From NCBI GenBank assembly GCA_019925095.2, contig CM034412.1:7871501-7935500 (forward strand): 64,000 nucleotides of DNA. The letters are read 5' to 3'. Below, piece after piece: positions 31,740 through 43,810 of this stretch. Position numbers and translations under genes: made by a program. The notes beneath the pieces were generated by a model. The model was given only the letters and a program-made list of their open reading frames with translations. It was not told the DNA's origin and made no database searches. Source of the stretch: Dendrolimus kikuchii (lineage: Eukaryota > Arthropoda > Insecta > Lepidoptera > Lasiocampidae). Every line of letters begins with the position of its first letter. Position 1 is the stretch's first letter.

Positions 31740-32355
31740 CGTTTGCCGCTTATGCGGAACCTTATTATATGTATGGTCCGTCATAAGCATAGTCCGCTAT
31801 TTCGCAAAATGTCAAAAAATATATTACTATATCATGGTCTTGTATTATTAAAAGTTTTAATTCAGTTCAAATATTCATTAAATCAACATTTTTGGGAAAA
31901 GTCAACCGTAAACAAACAAATATATTATCAAAAAATTATCTAAATATCAATATATCGATATTTTCTGAGCGATGCATATATCCTTAATTGTAGCACGGTA
32001 TTAACAATTGACAGTAGTGTTGACACTTGACAGTGATTATATTTGCAACTTGTTATTTTACTATAATACTATTACTATGCGAGTTTCGAAGAAATATTTT
32101 TAATAATTAAAATATTTTTCTGAATATCAATAATAATTGACCATTATATTGTTATTTTTACCGTTTTTTAAATTAAACAACTCAAATAGTGTAACCAACT
32201 GTCAACAGTCTATTTTAGCCGTAAGCATATATTATATACATAGCATGTAGGATGCGACTTATGTCACGGCTGTTAACCATGACTTATAGATATCTGGATA
32301 ACTAGTGTACGTTGTACACTGAACTGTCCACTATTGGACATAAGTCATGAACGTA
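31740..32355. other. AT-rich DNA, nothing recognised
   Basis: No exon or repeat boundary seen. Confidence 0.4.
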
Positions 32356-32359
32356 ACGT

Positions 32360-32885
32360 GGATGCAGCCAATTTCCGCGAGGCAGTGATGTCTCATAAAG
32401 AGGCCGCGGAACGAGAACGGGCGAGAGGTGCGCATGTGTTCTGTGGGTACCGACGTCATTCGGGTCCCCGGAGATGCAGGTATGCGCAAGATTTCCTCCC
32501 GTAATACCGCTGCAGGGACCCTTCAGTATGTAGGGAGCGGAGGATTCATCCTTCTGTTAATGAAGTGAGTTTGTCCTGCTTTCAGGGACACTCTCAAGCA
32601 CTGATGCGCTAAGATCAGCGTGGGCGTAACTACGTTCTAAATCTTATGCTCTTCTTACCATAAGCGCGAGGCACATCGGAGGAGGGTGGTTTTAGTGGAG
32701 TATTGGCCCATGGGTAACCTCTCCACATAGAGGCAGGTACTTTGCTGAGTCTGCACACATGGCGGCGATTGACTCTGGTGGCTGCGCTATCTTCAGTGGC
32801 TTACCTGTCATCGATTTAGTCTAATCCCTAGCAAAGGACCCGATAGTGTGCGGAACGCATTTCCCCCACCTTAAAAAAAAGAAAA
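32360..32885 (+). mobile_element. GC-rich LINE-like 3' region ending in A-rich tail
   Basis: Abruptly GC-richer than flanking DNA. Contains GTGGAGTATTGGCCCATGGG, TAACCTCTCCACATAGAGGC and CATGGCGGCGATTGACTCTG, and ends in AAAAAAAAGAAAAGAAAAAA. The A-rich end and the 'GTGGAGTA...CCCATGGGTAACC' phrase suggest the 3' UTR of a non-LTR retrotransposon. No coding domain remains. Confidence 0.45.
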
Positions 32886-32889
32886 GAAA

Positions 32890-33580
32890 AAAAGGGCCGT
32901 TCTTGAGCGTTCGGACGTTTGATAGATATTTATATACTTCCAATGTTGCCGTTAAGGAAAACGCGATTTGTCAACTCCTAAAAAACGCTCGACTGGGATA
33001 TACCCAAAAGAAAAGCTCAAAATATACAGTAAAAACATAAAATTAAATGATTAAATTTTAGAGTATCCCCACGGCAACGCCGCGAGTTAAATCCTAGACC
33101 GTGCTCCTTATGTATTTAGCTAGCAACCTTTCACACAGGTTACACATTGCATTAATTTTCTCTCAGGCGCGATTCGGGAACGCGTTCACATGATATTATT
33201 TATCTACTTACATAAAAACTTATTTAGGTTTTTTATGTGTACACATATAAACATTCCTTGCAACATTATTTAACTGTTGGTGAAAACCGACAGCGTAGAC
33301 AGACGCGGATAGCAACTTTGTTTTATACTTTCTAAGATACTTGTTTTTTGACGATAACATTTCAATAAGTACATGATTATATTGTCGTGAACAAGCTTGT
33401 TTTCTCTAAGGGGAGTTAGGCATACTAAAGCCACGTCGGAGACACTGGGCACGTTTACCAGTTGCGGTCGCTGGTCTCTGCCGCAGCGCAGCTTATGGAC
33501 CCATCTAATAGTTTGATTCGTGCTTTATCGTTTTAATGTCAGTTTACAGTTTACTATTATTTTATTTAAGTTTATGGCTT
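32890..33580. other. Intergenic DNA, nothing recognised
   Basis: No supported gene or repeat. Confidence 0.4.
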
Positions 33581-34760
33581 GGCAGCTAGGCCTTTAAGCC
33601 AGATCTTAGTTTACAATATAGTTTCTTCATTTTCTTAAGCCTATGTGTAGCACAGCTGAACTGTAGGTAATCAGCTAGTGCCATTCAACGGAGTTCTTGT
33701 GACAACTCAAAAGGCCACATTTGTCTATACAGTTCACATTTCTCACAAAACACATAATTACTACTCAAAAACTATCAATATCCTACAACTATTGTTCATT
33801 TTAGAGTAATTTTACACATTTTTAGAAAATAAAACTGCACAGCACAACATCTCCTTTCAGTTCCCGCCAAAAACTCATTACAGTTTACTGTCATTGACCA
33901 ATTTATAGGGATTCAAGTATCGAAAGCAAAAACATCGATGTATCAATACATCGATGTTTCAGAACGAATATCGAAGTACACTATACATCGCCCAAAAAAA
34001 ATTGATGTATCGAAACATCGATCATCAATATTTTATTTTAAATTATTTTAATGATCGATCAAATAGTAAAATTTTGTATATTTTCTATTATTTATAACAA
34101 TATTATCTATTGCTATGCTATTGAATAGGTAAGTCTTTAGAATAAGGAAATAGTAGTGTTAAATGATAGGTGTAATAATATGATTTTGTTTTTTTTCGTG
34201 AAAAATACGCTTAAAACTGTATAGTTCTTGATCCAGAGGTTATAAGTTAACTTAAAGATCAAGTCTTCGTGCTTCGTGAGTGAGTAGTTCCGAGGAACTG
34301 CTCATTTACAGTGATTGACAGTGAACGAATTGAATTTATTCACCTCTGTGAACTTTGAATTACCCATGTGAAGTTCATCGTATAAGATAACATCGATACA
34401 TCGATGTTTTGCAATAGTGAACATCCATGGCAAACATCGATGTTTTTTTACTGAAACATCGATGTATCGTTGCATCCCTACCAATTTAGTGTATCATCTA
34501 TTGTTAAGGGGAGTTTTTGGCGGGAACCAAAATGGGACGTTGTTCTGTGCAGTTTTATTTTCTAAAAATGTGTAAAATTACTTTAAATTGAACAATAGTT
34601 GTAGGATATTGATAGTTTTTAAGTAGTAATTATGTGTTTTTGTGAGAAATGTGAACTGTATAGTCAAATGTGGCCTATCGAGTTTTCACAAGAACTCCGT
34701 TGAATGGTGTGGATTTTAGCCTACAATACAACAGCGCCTGGCTTAAAGGCCTAGTTGCCA
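33581..34760. mobile_element. Foldback-type element with arms of about 285-330 bp
   Basis: GGCAGCTAGGCCTTTAAGCC at 33581 is mirrored by GGCTTAAAGGCCTAGTTGCC at 34740-34759. The inverted arms continue inward through AACGGAGTTCTTGTGA, GTGAACTGTATAG, ACACATAATTACTACT, CTATCAATATCCTACAAC and ATTTTCTAAAAATGTGTAAA to TTCCCGCCAAAAACT at about 33861 and its mirror at about 34510. The centre (about 33930-34475) is rich in ACATCGATGT-type palindromes. No transposase. A lone arm copy is at 23630-23755. Confidence 0.85.
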
Positions 34761-34865
34761 CTTTAAAAAAAAATCTATTGTCAATGGTCATTGACTGCAC
34801 CAAGAAGCTGTGTGTAAGCTTCTTGGACTGCACAACTAAAATACTATGGAATTATGGATACACAA

Positions 34866-34955
34866 AACATACGTAGTATCCATAGTAGTTTGTGACAAAA
34901 ACTACTATGGATACGGATACATACGTAGTATCCATAGTAGTTTGTGACGGATACT
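34866..34955. repeat. Palindromic and duplicated GTATCCATAGTAGTTT unit
   Basis: ACATACGTAGTATCCATAGT plus AGTTTGTGAC occurs twice, with the inverted AAACTACTATGGATAC between. The first unit can pair with the inverted one as a 16-bp stem, and the second offers an alternative partner. Confidence 0.75.
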
Positions 34956-34959
34956 ACGT

Positions 34960-36048
34960 ATATTGTCTGATTGACTGTTATACATGAAAGTTTACTGTAT
35001 GAATAATTCGCAGTTTATGGTATAAATTAGTATCTACGTAAGTTTTAAATTATTTAAATAAATATACTAAGTTCCATGTGGATTGTAAAAACATTTTCGT
35101 TAACTAGTTAAACTCCTGTGAGTATTTCCTTTTCATTTTATGATATATTTCAATTTCATTTCCACTTCATAGAAACTGTTGCACATAATAAAACTTTATT
35201 TGCTTTTTAACAGTTAATTTGCACCAGAGTAGAGAGAAACAACGAATAATGCATCATAAGACCATTTTTCATTGTTATAAAATACATATATTTACACTAA
35301 CGTGAAAATATGTTATCTCAGCGTTTTACATAACCCATGACTTTCGTATGCCCCTATCCTATTTGTGTAGTAAATAGTAGTAATACATGTAATTATTTTT
35401 GAAACTTTCCCACTTAATAAGCCGTAGGCACATTGTGTAATTTAACCTTCAAGCAGTCATGTGGTTACACTTGGCAAAGTACACTACGTTTGTGGGTTGT
35501 GGGCCAACGTAAAACATAAACTTTGGTGTGGGAAAATTTCATCACATATACATTTTAAAAAAGATCATTCTGCTGACTGATATCTAATTTCATTTGGTTT
35601 TTTTGACTTAACAAAATAATTTTTACTGCAAGATTAAGTAGTAAACAGTTTTATTCTTGATTTGAATATTAATCTATAATATATTTTGTAATAATCTTAA
35701 TGTGCATGTTTTATAAAATATACTACATCCTAATAGTGAAGAATTTTTTTAAAGAAAATTTGCATGTTGAGATCTTAGTTATGTGCAACTTAATCTGCTT
35801 TGAGCAAGCATGTGTGTTTATAATAATATATAATAACATATAGCTTTCTACAAGGTTACTATAGGAGAAATTAATTAAGCATGTTAACTCATCAGATCAA
35901 GTATTAACTGAGTATTTTAATAAATTAAAAAAAGAAATTATAGTCGGGTAACAAGAATCTACTCAAATAATACATTTACAGACATTCAATATTAACTTTT
36001 ATTTGAAGAAATTTGATATAAATTCTTTAGTTTGTATTATTTTTTCTT
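34960..36048. other. AT-rich intergenic DNA
   Basis: Nothing supported. Confidence 0.4.
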
Positions 36049-36820
36049 ATTACTAGCATTTGCCTGCGACTTTGTCCACATTTGACAGGTAACATAGAGT
36101 GCAGTTATTTTGCCAATATTTAAAATTAAAGGGTATTTCTAGCAGGGCATGGATTTTTAAGGATGAAAATACATGAATTCTGAAGATTCCTGTCAAAACC
36201 TGGGATAAGTTACATTACTAAAGGCATACATAACTACATCTGTTCTACTGAAGAGGTATAATAAATATAGAAACTGGCATATCAAGCAAGTTCTAGTATC
36301 ACATGGTTTCGAAATAAGGAAATCCCGGGAACATTCCCGGAATAGAAAGTATGGCATCACTTGAAAAAGAACATAAGCTATTCTTTGAGTATCAATATGC
36401 TCTAAATCAACTAATTTTTATGTATACTAACCCCTTTAAACTACTCCCGGGGAAATTCCCATGGGTTTCCCAGGATTCAAAGTATTGCAGCATTTAAAAA
36501 AGAATGTAGGCTATAGTTTTAGTGAAAACTGTGTTGAAATAAGCTAATTTTTATGCACCCAAACAACTTCAAACTGCTCCCGGGAAAATTCCCGGGATAA
36601 AAAGTAGTGCAGATTTGAATTCTCAGAATTTGCTGGCGATCTGATAAAACCGCATCGAAATCGGCCCAGTAGTTTTTACGTGAATCCCGATCAAACAGAC
36701 AAGAAATCTAAAAAAATTGCACCATTTTGTCCATGGTTTATATAGTCTATTTGTGTTGTTTTTTTAAATATCTTCAATGTACAGACACGGCATGTTTAGA
36801 ATTTTATAATATTATAGATA
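36049..36820 (+). mobile_element. CCCGGG-rich interspersed repeat, copy 4
   Basis: From ACTAGCATTTGCCTGCGACT to TTTAGAATTTTATAATATTA. Contains ATCGGCCCAGTAGTTTTTAC, GTGAATCCCGATCAAACAGA and three internal CTCCCGGGGAAATTC-like units, each followed by GATAAAAAGTA or a variant. Confidence 0.75.
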
Positions 36821-36821
36821 G

Positions 36822-37675
36822 ACTAGGATATGTACGCGACTTCGCCCCCGCTTGACTTAAAATTCCCGCGGGATTCTCGGGACACAAAGTACCACAGCAT
36901 GACAAGAATGTGTGCTATCATTTTAGTGAAATCTGTCAGAATAAGCTAATTTCTAAGCACTCGCAAACCACCCCGGGATTCCCAGGAAAAATATCACACA
37001 TTCATGTATACCTTTCGTGCAATTTCCTTGAGCCCGGTGTACCTAAAAACAAGATGTTTATTCCAAATGTAAGCAACCTGCAATATGACTGTCGCGGTTA
37101 AACTATACCGCGAGTTATAGCGACGCTAGTGCCATCTAGGGCCCGACTAATAAACATTTATTCTTCATATAAATTAATAATACACAGCCTCTGGATGAAT
37201 ACTTAACACACATTGCATCACATAAATTTGTTATCGATCTGTAATAACTCACATTGGAATTCGATTTTTTTAAATCTACATACATACATAACTTCACGCC
37301 AGTTACCTTGCGGGGTAGGCACGAACAACAGATCGCCATTTAGGCCCATTCTTACACACCTCACTTGCTTCTTTGACATTCATTTTTAAATCTAGCCATT
37401 TTAAATAATTCCCAGAAATTATTCCCGTATATAATATATTCCCGTAGGATTCCTAGCATAAAAAGTAGCGCAGATTTTAAGTGCTGTCAATCAGCGAAAA
37501 TCGCATCGAAATTGGCCCTGTAGTTTTTACGTGAATCCCGAATAAACAGACAAACAAATAAGAAATCTGAAAAAATCCATCCTGTTCTCCATTGTTTATA
37601 TCTATACTGTATTCCAGTTGTTTTTTTTTAAATAGCTTCAATTTACAGACCCGGCATGTTTAGAATTTTAATTTT
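36822..37675 (+). mobile_element. CCCGGG-rich interspersed repeat, copy 5, interrupted
   Basis: Begins only a few bases after copy 4 ends (ACTAGGATATGTACGCGACT) and carries the same terminal block (GCATCGAAATTGGCCCTGTA). It is split by the RTE-like tail at 37276-37383. Copies 4 and 5 are in tandem. Confidence 0.65.
37276..37383 (-). mobile_element. RTE-like LINE 3' tail, copy 3 (nested)
   Basis: Starts with ACATACATACAT microsatellite, then AACTTCACGCCAGTTACCTT, GCGGGGTAGGCACGAACAAC, ending CTTCTTTGACATTCATT. Inserted into copy 5 of the CCCGGG-rich repeat. Confidence 0.7.
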
Positions 37676-37924
37676 GTATTTTTTGCAATTCTTAATATTC
37701 ACCATATATTTAGGCTCTTTTATTTGTATTTAACAGGCAGCACTATCATGAGCTAGTGGAGGTACTCTGAGATGAGAGATTCGATTATATAGTGAGAAAC
37801 ATTGAAAAAACACCTCTCACCTCAAATTTAAGGCTATATTAATTTTTGGATTTAGTACATGCATGTAAAACCAAAAACAAATGTAAAATACTGGACTTCG
37901 CGTGTAACTGGGCCAAGATCCAAG

Positions 37925-38152
37925 CTACCGCTGGTAGGGCTTCAAAGGCACCTCCACACGATTCGTATCATATCTAGGAGAGCCACCCATTCGTATGTAT
38001 GACTCTTCACTCATTTGCCGAGTGACAGCCTTATAACCTTCTTTTTTTAGCATTTTCCACATTACAGTTTTGAAATATGATATGTGTAGTAATGTGCCGA
38101 TACCCGGAACTTCACCGTACGCTGCTGTTTCAGACCCGGTGAAAAAAACCAT
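37925..38152 (-). CDS. Small orphan ORF, 75 aa, hypothetical protein
   Basis: Complete frame from ATG (context AGTATGG) to TAG, with an in-frame TAA seven to nine bases upstream of the ATG, so it is a single closed unit. Starts MVFFTGSETAAYGEVPGIGT, continues with a KMLKKEGYKAVTRQM basic amphipathic stretch and SYIRMGGSPRYDTN, and ends EVPLKPYQR. No signal peptide or clear membrane segment. Its base composition is visibly less AT-rich than its flanks, with varied codons. I do not recognise a family. Alternatives: a processed copy of a small cytosolic or mitochondrial gene, or chance. Confidence 0.4.
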   Translation of the reverse strand: MVFFTGSETAAYGEVPGIGTLLHISYFKTVMWKMLKKEGYKAVTRQMSEESYIRMGGSPRYDTNRVEVPLKPYQR

Positions 38153-38530
38153 ACTAACTTACGTCAAAGTAGCAAGGCTAGTTTTTACATAATATGTCAT
38201 ATATGATATTGTTATAAACAAAGATATACAGTTGCCAGACACTTCCTGCGGGCCATAACTTTTGACAGACACTTTAAAAAAATGTGGGACCTTACGTCAT
38301 TTTAGGAAGACTGTTTTTTATATATATTATCAAGTATAATATTTTAAAATATTTTCCAATGAGCCAGACAAATCTGACGGGCCAAACATCTTCCCAGACT
38401 CGTTAAGAGTTCCGCTGTGTGAGGAAGCGCGAGAGCATTATTCAAGCGTATAAGTACAAGTGAGATGTACTCTGACGCGTGAATATATATAAAAAATTAA
38501 ATATAAATAACATTGAATTGACTTGAAACT
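38153..38530. other. Upstream flank of the orphan ORF
   Basis: No repeat or promoter element could be assigned. Confidence 0.35.
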
Positions 38531-38841
38531 TTATCCGTGCAGGAAAGGAGAAAGAATACAATTTCCTGCGGCCGGGCGGTTCGTCGTAAGAGGCGACAAA
38601 ACAACCCACAGCCAGGTATAGGGTATTTGCTCGACTGGATGGCGACCACCCCTGGTCTAGAGTATGAGGCTATAACAACCTTGTGTTGTGTTCCGTCATT
38701 AGTGACCAGGTTCCAGTCTCCCTTAAGAGAGCAGCAGCGCATTTATAGCACCTTTGGTGTTGCAAATGTCCATAGGCGATGGTAACCGCTTTCCATCAAG
38801 TGGGCCGTCTGCCTGTCTGCTGAACTCCTGCAATAAAAAAA
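38531..38841 (+). mobile_element. LINE-tailed SINE-like repeat, copy f (full length)
   Basis: TTATCCGTGCAGGAAAGGAG to CTCCTGCAATAAAAAAATA. One of the best copies for building a family consensus: it has both the promoter-like head and the LINE-derived tail. Confidence 0.8.
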
Positions 38842-39954
38842 TAGTTTTTATGTGAGTAACATAGAGCTACTACCTAGGAGTTTTCAAGCAGCGTAGCTGC
38901 GCGGAAAACTATAGTCCAATAATATATTTTTCTTCCAATTGAAATTACAATTTCTATTCTTTTACTGTATCAAGTCAAACGATCGGCGACAAAGATTTTG
39001 TACAGTCATGATGATTTCATAACTGTTCCGTTTTATTTATTCTTTCAAATGGTTCCGTAGACCTTAAAAACTAGTTTTATTGCTTTTTGAAAAATTTAGG
39101 TTTATTCCTTACGACATCTAAAATTGTAGATTTCGACATGAACCAACAGAAATTGATAGATTTTCCTTAAACCCATTAATGCTTTACAGCTAGTTATGAC
39201 TGTGCGTAATTTGCGTACAAGGCTATTATTATTTCCCAAATATTTTCCTCATTACCCAGAAAATATTGGTTCTCCCAAAAAGCCGGATTAGACGTAATGC
39301 TGAATGGGTATGACTTTACTATATCGTTGAGTTGGCATTCACAATCAGTGGATTCATTAATTGTGACTTGATAGCCTTGAACACGGCGCGCGAGGGGATC
39401 GCAGTACGTGATGGAGAGCTACGATGATGTTGTGCCTTTAAGACTATCAATATTGATTGATGACCGACGGATTTATTACTGGAATAAAGTTGACGGGATT
39501 TAAAGCTGCAATAGCTCCTCAATTTTACCTGACATACTAACATTTGCTTTCTATGATTATCTTATCCATTCGTTGTGAACTAGTAAGTAATTAAAAAAGT
39601 AGTTAACAAAAGATTTGACTTCAAATATATAGAAATCGAATGGTATAGACATGGTTATTCACTCCCGGAGGAGTCAGCATCTAAAAGGACATGCAAAGAG
39701 AGAGAAGTATTTGTATATGGCCAACAGGTTTTGAACTTCTCGAATTTCACCAAAAAGCTTTAGAATTTTCTTTCTGAAAGAGTTATATGTTATTTTTGCA
39801 ACTAATTCGTAAATTGCAGTTCACCTCGAATATTATACATTTACTTACTTATACATAAATCTACATCTTTCGTTTTATTTATAGTAGTCGCAATATTCAA
39901 CGACAAATATTAAAGTATTATAGTTTAAATATTAGTAGTAAACAAAATCTTTTA
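38842..39954. other. Intergenic DNA, nothing recognised
   Basis: No supported exon, RNA gene or repeat. Confidence 0.4.
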
Positions 39955-40160
39955 TTTATGGTTTTTCGTGGCGTATGCTCTTGCCGCCATCGTTTCTGTA
40001 TCCCTCGGGAATAGTACTTTTTTCAGGATGAAAGTAAGGAAAGGATCCTATGTCCCTTTCTTTACCCCTGACGAAGTGTATGCTAAATTTTGGGACGGTC
40101 GGTTGAATAGTTACGCCGTGAAAGTGTAACAAACATTCATTTATAATATTAGTTAGGATA
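39955..40160 (-). repeat. Interspersed repeat P, copy 3 (reverse)
   Basis: On the minus strand ends in CTAACTAATATTATAAATGA-type sequence read from 40160, followed by GTTACACTTTCACGGCGTAA. This is the characteristic order of the family. Confidence 0.55.
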
Positions 40161-41480
40161 ACACACGTCAATTGGTGTAACTTTGTATATATTACAAATA
40201 AAAGAATTTCAAGTCAAATACTTCTTGAAATATATTTTTTTTAATGGACTGTAAATATTATAATAATTAAAAATGCACGTGCGGATATATACCTAAGACA
40301 ATATTAAGGAGAAGAAAAAACTGACTCAAGAAAAAACAAAAGTCTATCTACATTCTGAATTCAAATATTATGTTTGGTGGCCAGTACCTACGAGGCCGCA
40401 CCAAATAAAAAACATTCTTGGATGTTACAACAGTAATATTTACACTAGTTGTGCATAAATTGACCGTCTTTGAAGTATTAATGTACATTATGCGAGATTG
40501 ACCGACCCGTGCGCGTGCGCATTTTATGGTAGTTCTAACGCGGTAAAGGAGACCACCGCGCGTCTACTTAGTATTTTACAATTTATTTCCATCATTAAAC
40601 TTATACAATTGATATGAACGTCCCAACGTGGAACTGATAGTGTCGAGATCATTATTTGAAAGTGTCGAAGCCTTGAAAGTATTTGTAAGTGACCTTTCAC
40701 AAATAATTTTATTAATATCTTGTTTGTATTACTGAGATACTTTTACCTGATTTCTTCACTTCAGTGAGTAGTGTTACTTGTAAGGTTACGATTTATTTGT
40801 CTTGTTTATATTATCGTTATTACATTTCCAGGTTTCTTATGTTGTTATCTCGCGTCTCTCATGTTTCTCACATATTCAATTATGATAGGTTATCAACCTC
40901 TATTATGCCGCTCAAATCTACGAAGTATATAGTTTTAGCTACATTTTTTGTAATGCGTTGGTGATGTCAATTTACTATTTTCAACCTCTAGATACATGCA
41001 TATTATAGTGTCTATAATATAATTATAAAACTGGTGACTTAGACGTATTTTGTTGAATGTTATTGACTTTAATCTTAAGCAATTACTTATGTATAATATA
41101 TATGTATTGATCGTCGTAGGCTCATAGTTTCACTTAGGGTATTTTTACAACAGATACTTCTAGTTCAATACAGATGTGATATAGTAACAAATAATAAATA
41201 AAGCATTAAAAAGCGCGGAAAATTTTATAGCTTTACGCTAATTTTATTTTCGTGATGTGTGAAGGTAGAGGGGTTAATTGTCCTTTAATCTTTCTGAGTG
41301 CGACAAATAAAATTTTAGATACGTGTAACTCTTCTCATATAATCAGCTGTCACCTATATCGTAATCGCAGAAACGATGACGCGCTGTCATCTCACGTGGC
41401 GTAATTGTTTATCCAGGTTGTCTGTATCCAATCATTTATTCATTTGCCTAGGTTAAAATAACATGAATTTCATACATTGA
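40161..41480. other. Intergenic DNA
   Basis: A short GC-rich patch at 40500-40570 (GACCGACCCGTGCGCGTGCG) stands out, but no gene is seen. Confidence 0.4.
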
Positions 41481-42048
41481 CAGGGCCGTTTGAACCATAT
41501 TGGGCGCTGGAACGAAATCAGCTCACCTCACCCCCTTCTAGTAAAAAAAAGTAAAACAATATAGTCAAGAAGTTTCAGTGTTTCATTAGAGGCCATTCAT
41601 AAATTACGTCACACCTTTCTCGACGAAGTATGACAATGATATGACATTGGCATAGACTTCACGTCACGTCACGAAATTTAGTACCCCTACTATCCCGGGA
41701 GGGGTGCTAAATTTCAATACGTCACATTTCAAAATCTAATGTATTTAATCTTTAAAACACGAAGAATGACCTATTAACGAAAACCTTCAAAATATTTCCA
41801 ATTCTTTCTGTATGAGCACAGTGTTTAAATTATTAAAAAATAATTTAAATTGAAATAAAACTAATTATATTACGGAAATGATGTTTTCATTTCATAATTT
41901 CTTGTTGTAGTGTCATACTAGAGAGGGAGAGAGAACGGGACGGGAGAGAGGTCAATATATCAATAAGCCTCGTCTAGTGCCTCCTAGGTCTCTGCGCCCG
42001 GGTGTCACGCACCCGGGTATCACGCACTCCCGGGTAAAAACGGCCCTG
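41481..42048. mobile_element. hAT-like non-autonomous element, 568 bp
   Basis: Ends CAGGGCCGTTT and AAACGGCCCTG are inverted. Flanking octamers TACATTGA (41473-41480) and TACATTTG (42049-42056) match at six of eight positions, as expected of an aged 8-bp hAT target duplication. Near the right end CGCCCGGGTG and CACCCGGG form a sub-terminal palindrome. No transposase. Confidence 0.7.
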
Positions 42049-42056
42049 TACATTTG

Positions 42057-43810
42057 TATCAATTGTTAAATAAAATAATATAGAAACTCTTCATTTATCA
42101 CTGGGGCCCTAGCTCACTTGCGAGGATTGCGGTTTCAGCTTACTTAGTGCCCAACCGTAGCTTGGCTCACTAGAAGTACACGGGTGTGATCTTAGTAGGT
42201 ATCCTCCAGTAGTGGCTTCGAGTCTTCAATTATATTTTTTTTTAATCAATGAACTTCCACTGGAAAACATTTTTGAAGATCATACATATAAATTAATAAG
42301 CGGTCCAATAACTAGTCACATTTTAAGCTAACGTTAAATTTTAACCGATAATAAGGCAAATGAACGGTTGGTAATATATACGAAGCGGCCATAAGTTTAT
42401 GTACTTCCTGTTCTATGTACACCGCTTCGCAACGTGTTATCGCTATTTAAGAAGAAACTGCAAGAAACTCCCCAGCAATACATGTTGGTGTTTTTATTAG
42501 TGGGGTGCGCAAAAGCGTTCCCACCTCGATAAAAGACAGACACATGACTAGACATGCGATGCTTGCATTGATGACATTCTTACTATAAAGCTATGCGTTT
42601 ACTTTCACTTCCAATTCCTTTTATGGCGTCACTCATCATCAAACTTGCGAGTGATGCGTGATCAAAAACACGTCTATAAATTCTATAATGCAATCGTGAC
42701 GCAATATTTGGTTTCTTGTTTACATCACATATTATCTTACCACTCAAGATTACGTGGATATAGAGATATTTTTTAGTTATTTGTAATCTTAAAACTTGCA
42801 AATGCAAAATTATCTTGAAATTCTACGGTACCTTTGTAGTAGATTGTTTTTGGAAGTAGACTATTTCTTCATATGTGTTATTTATATTTCATTTCTATAT
42901 TCCAAATTAATATTCTACTTAATACAGTTCCGATGCCAAATGATAAACGCTGTAAACTTATAATTTTGTTACTCCTAGCTAGACGTGTTGCTGGAGAATT
43001 TCTTGCCACTTCTCCATAAAGAGCAATGACGTTGGAAAGCGGTGTCATAGAGTAGGAAGTACTTAGACTTATATGACTAGATTCTAGGCGCGATAAAAAT
43101 GTGAAAAAGTGGAGGTGTTTTTTTTTCATGTTTTAGAAATTATGAGCGTTTAAGAGTTTTGTTTTAAGATGGATGTATATGATGTATCTCCTTTTGATGG
43201 TCCATAATAAATAAATAAGTAAAAAAAGTGATCCTTTAATTTTTCATAAATTTCATCGAATAAAATAAAAACGTTTAGATGGATCGAATTAACTTTGTAG
43301 CGGTTTTGTGGGTATATTGAGCTATAAAGGCACTCTTAAGGTTAGTCGTTTTCTCAATACTCTTAACTCAGCGCGTGATTTTCCAAAAAAATCTCTAAAA
43401 ATTCTTTTTTCAAAATATGTTAAAACTGAAAAAAAAAATATTTTAGATAAAAACGGTGGTCGAACCTTCTTGATGGTTTATTATTTTTGAAATCTACCTT
43501 CAATTCTCTGTGCGACCATTAGTTGCTGACATATCGCATGAATGTTCGCCTATAAAATGTTCAAAGACAAAATGATCCACTTCCATTCAAAATCCGATAG
43601 CTCAGCGAAAAATGGTCGTATCAATCAAGGCTTAAAAAATAATAATTAAAGCTGAATAAACAATCTATCCCATCCATACAGTGGTTTAGTCGAAAAAGAT
43701 CCGTGGACCAAATAAGAAAAACCAAAAAAAAGTTCTTTTTCTTCTTCACTGTATTAGCATTAGCATGACGCGATACTTGTTGCTTACTAAAATTCAAAAG
43801 ATCTTTGAAA
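42057..43810. other. Intergenic DNA
   Basis: No supported feature. Confidence 0.4.
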
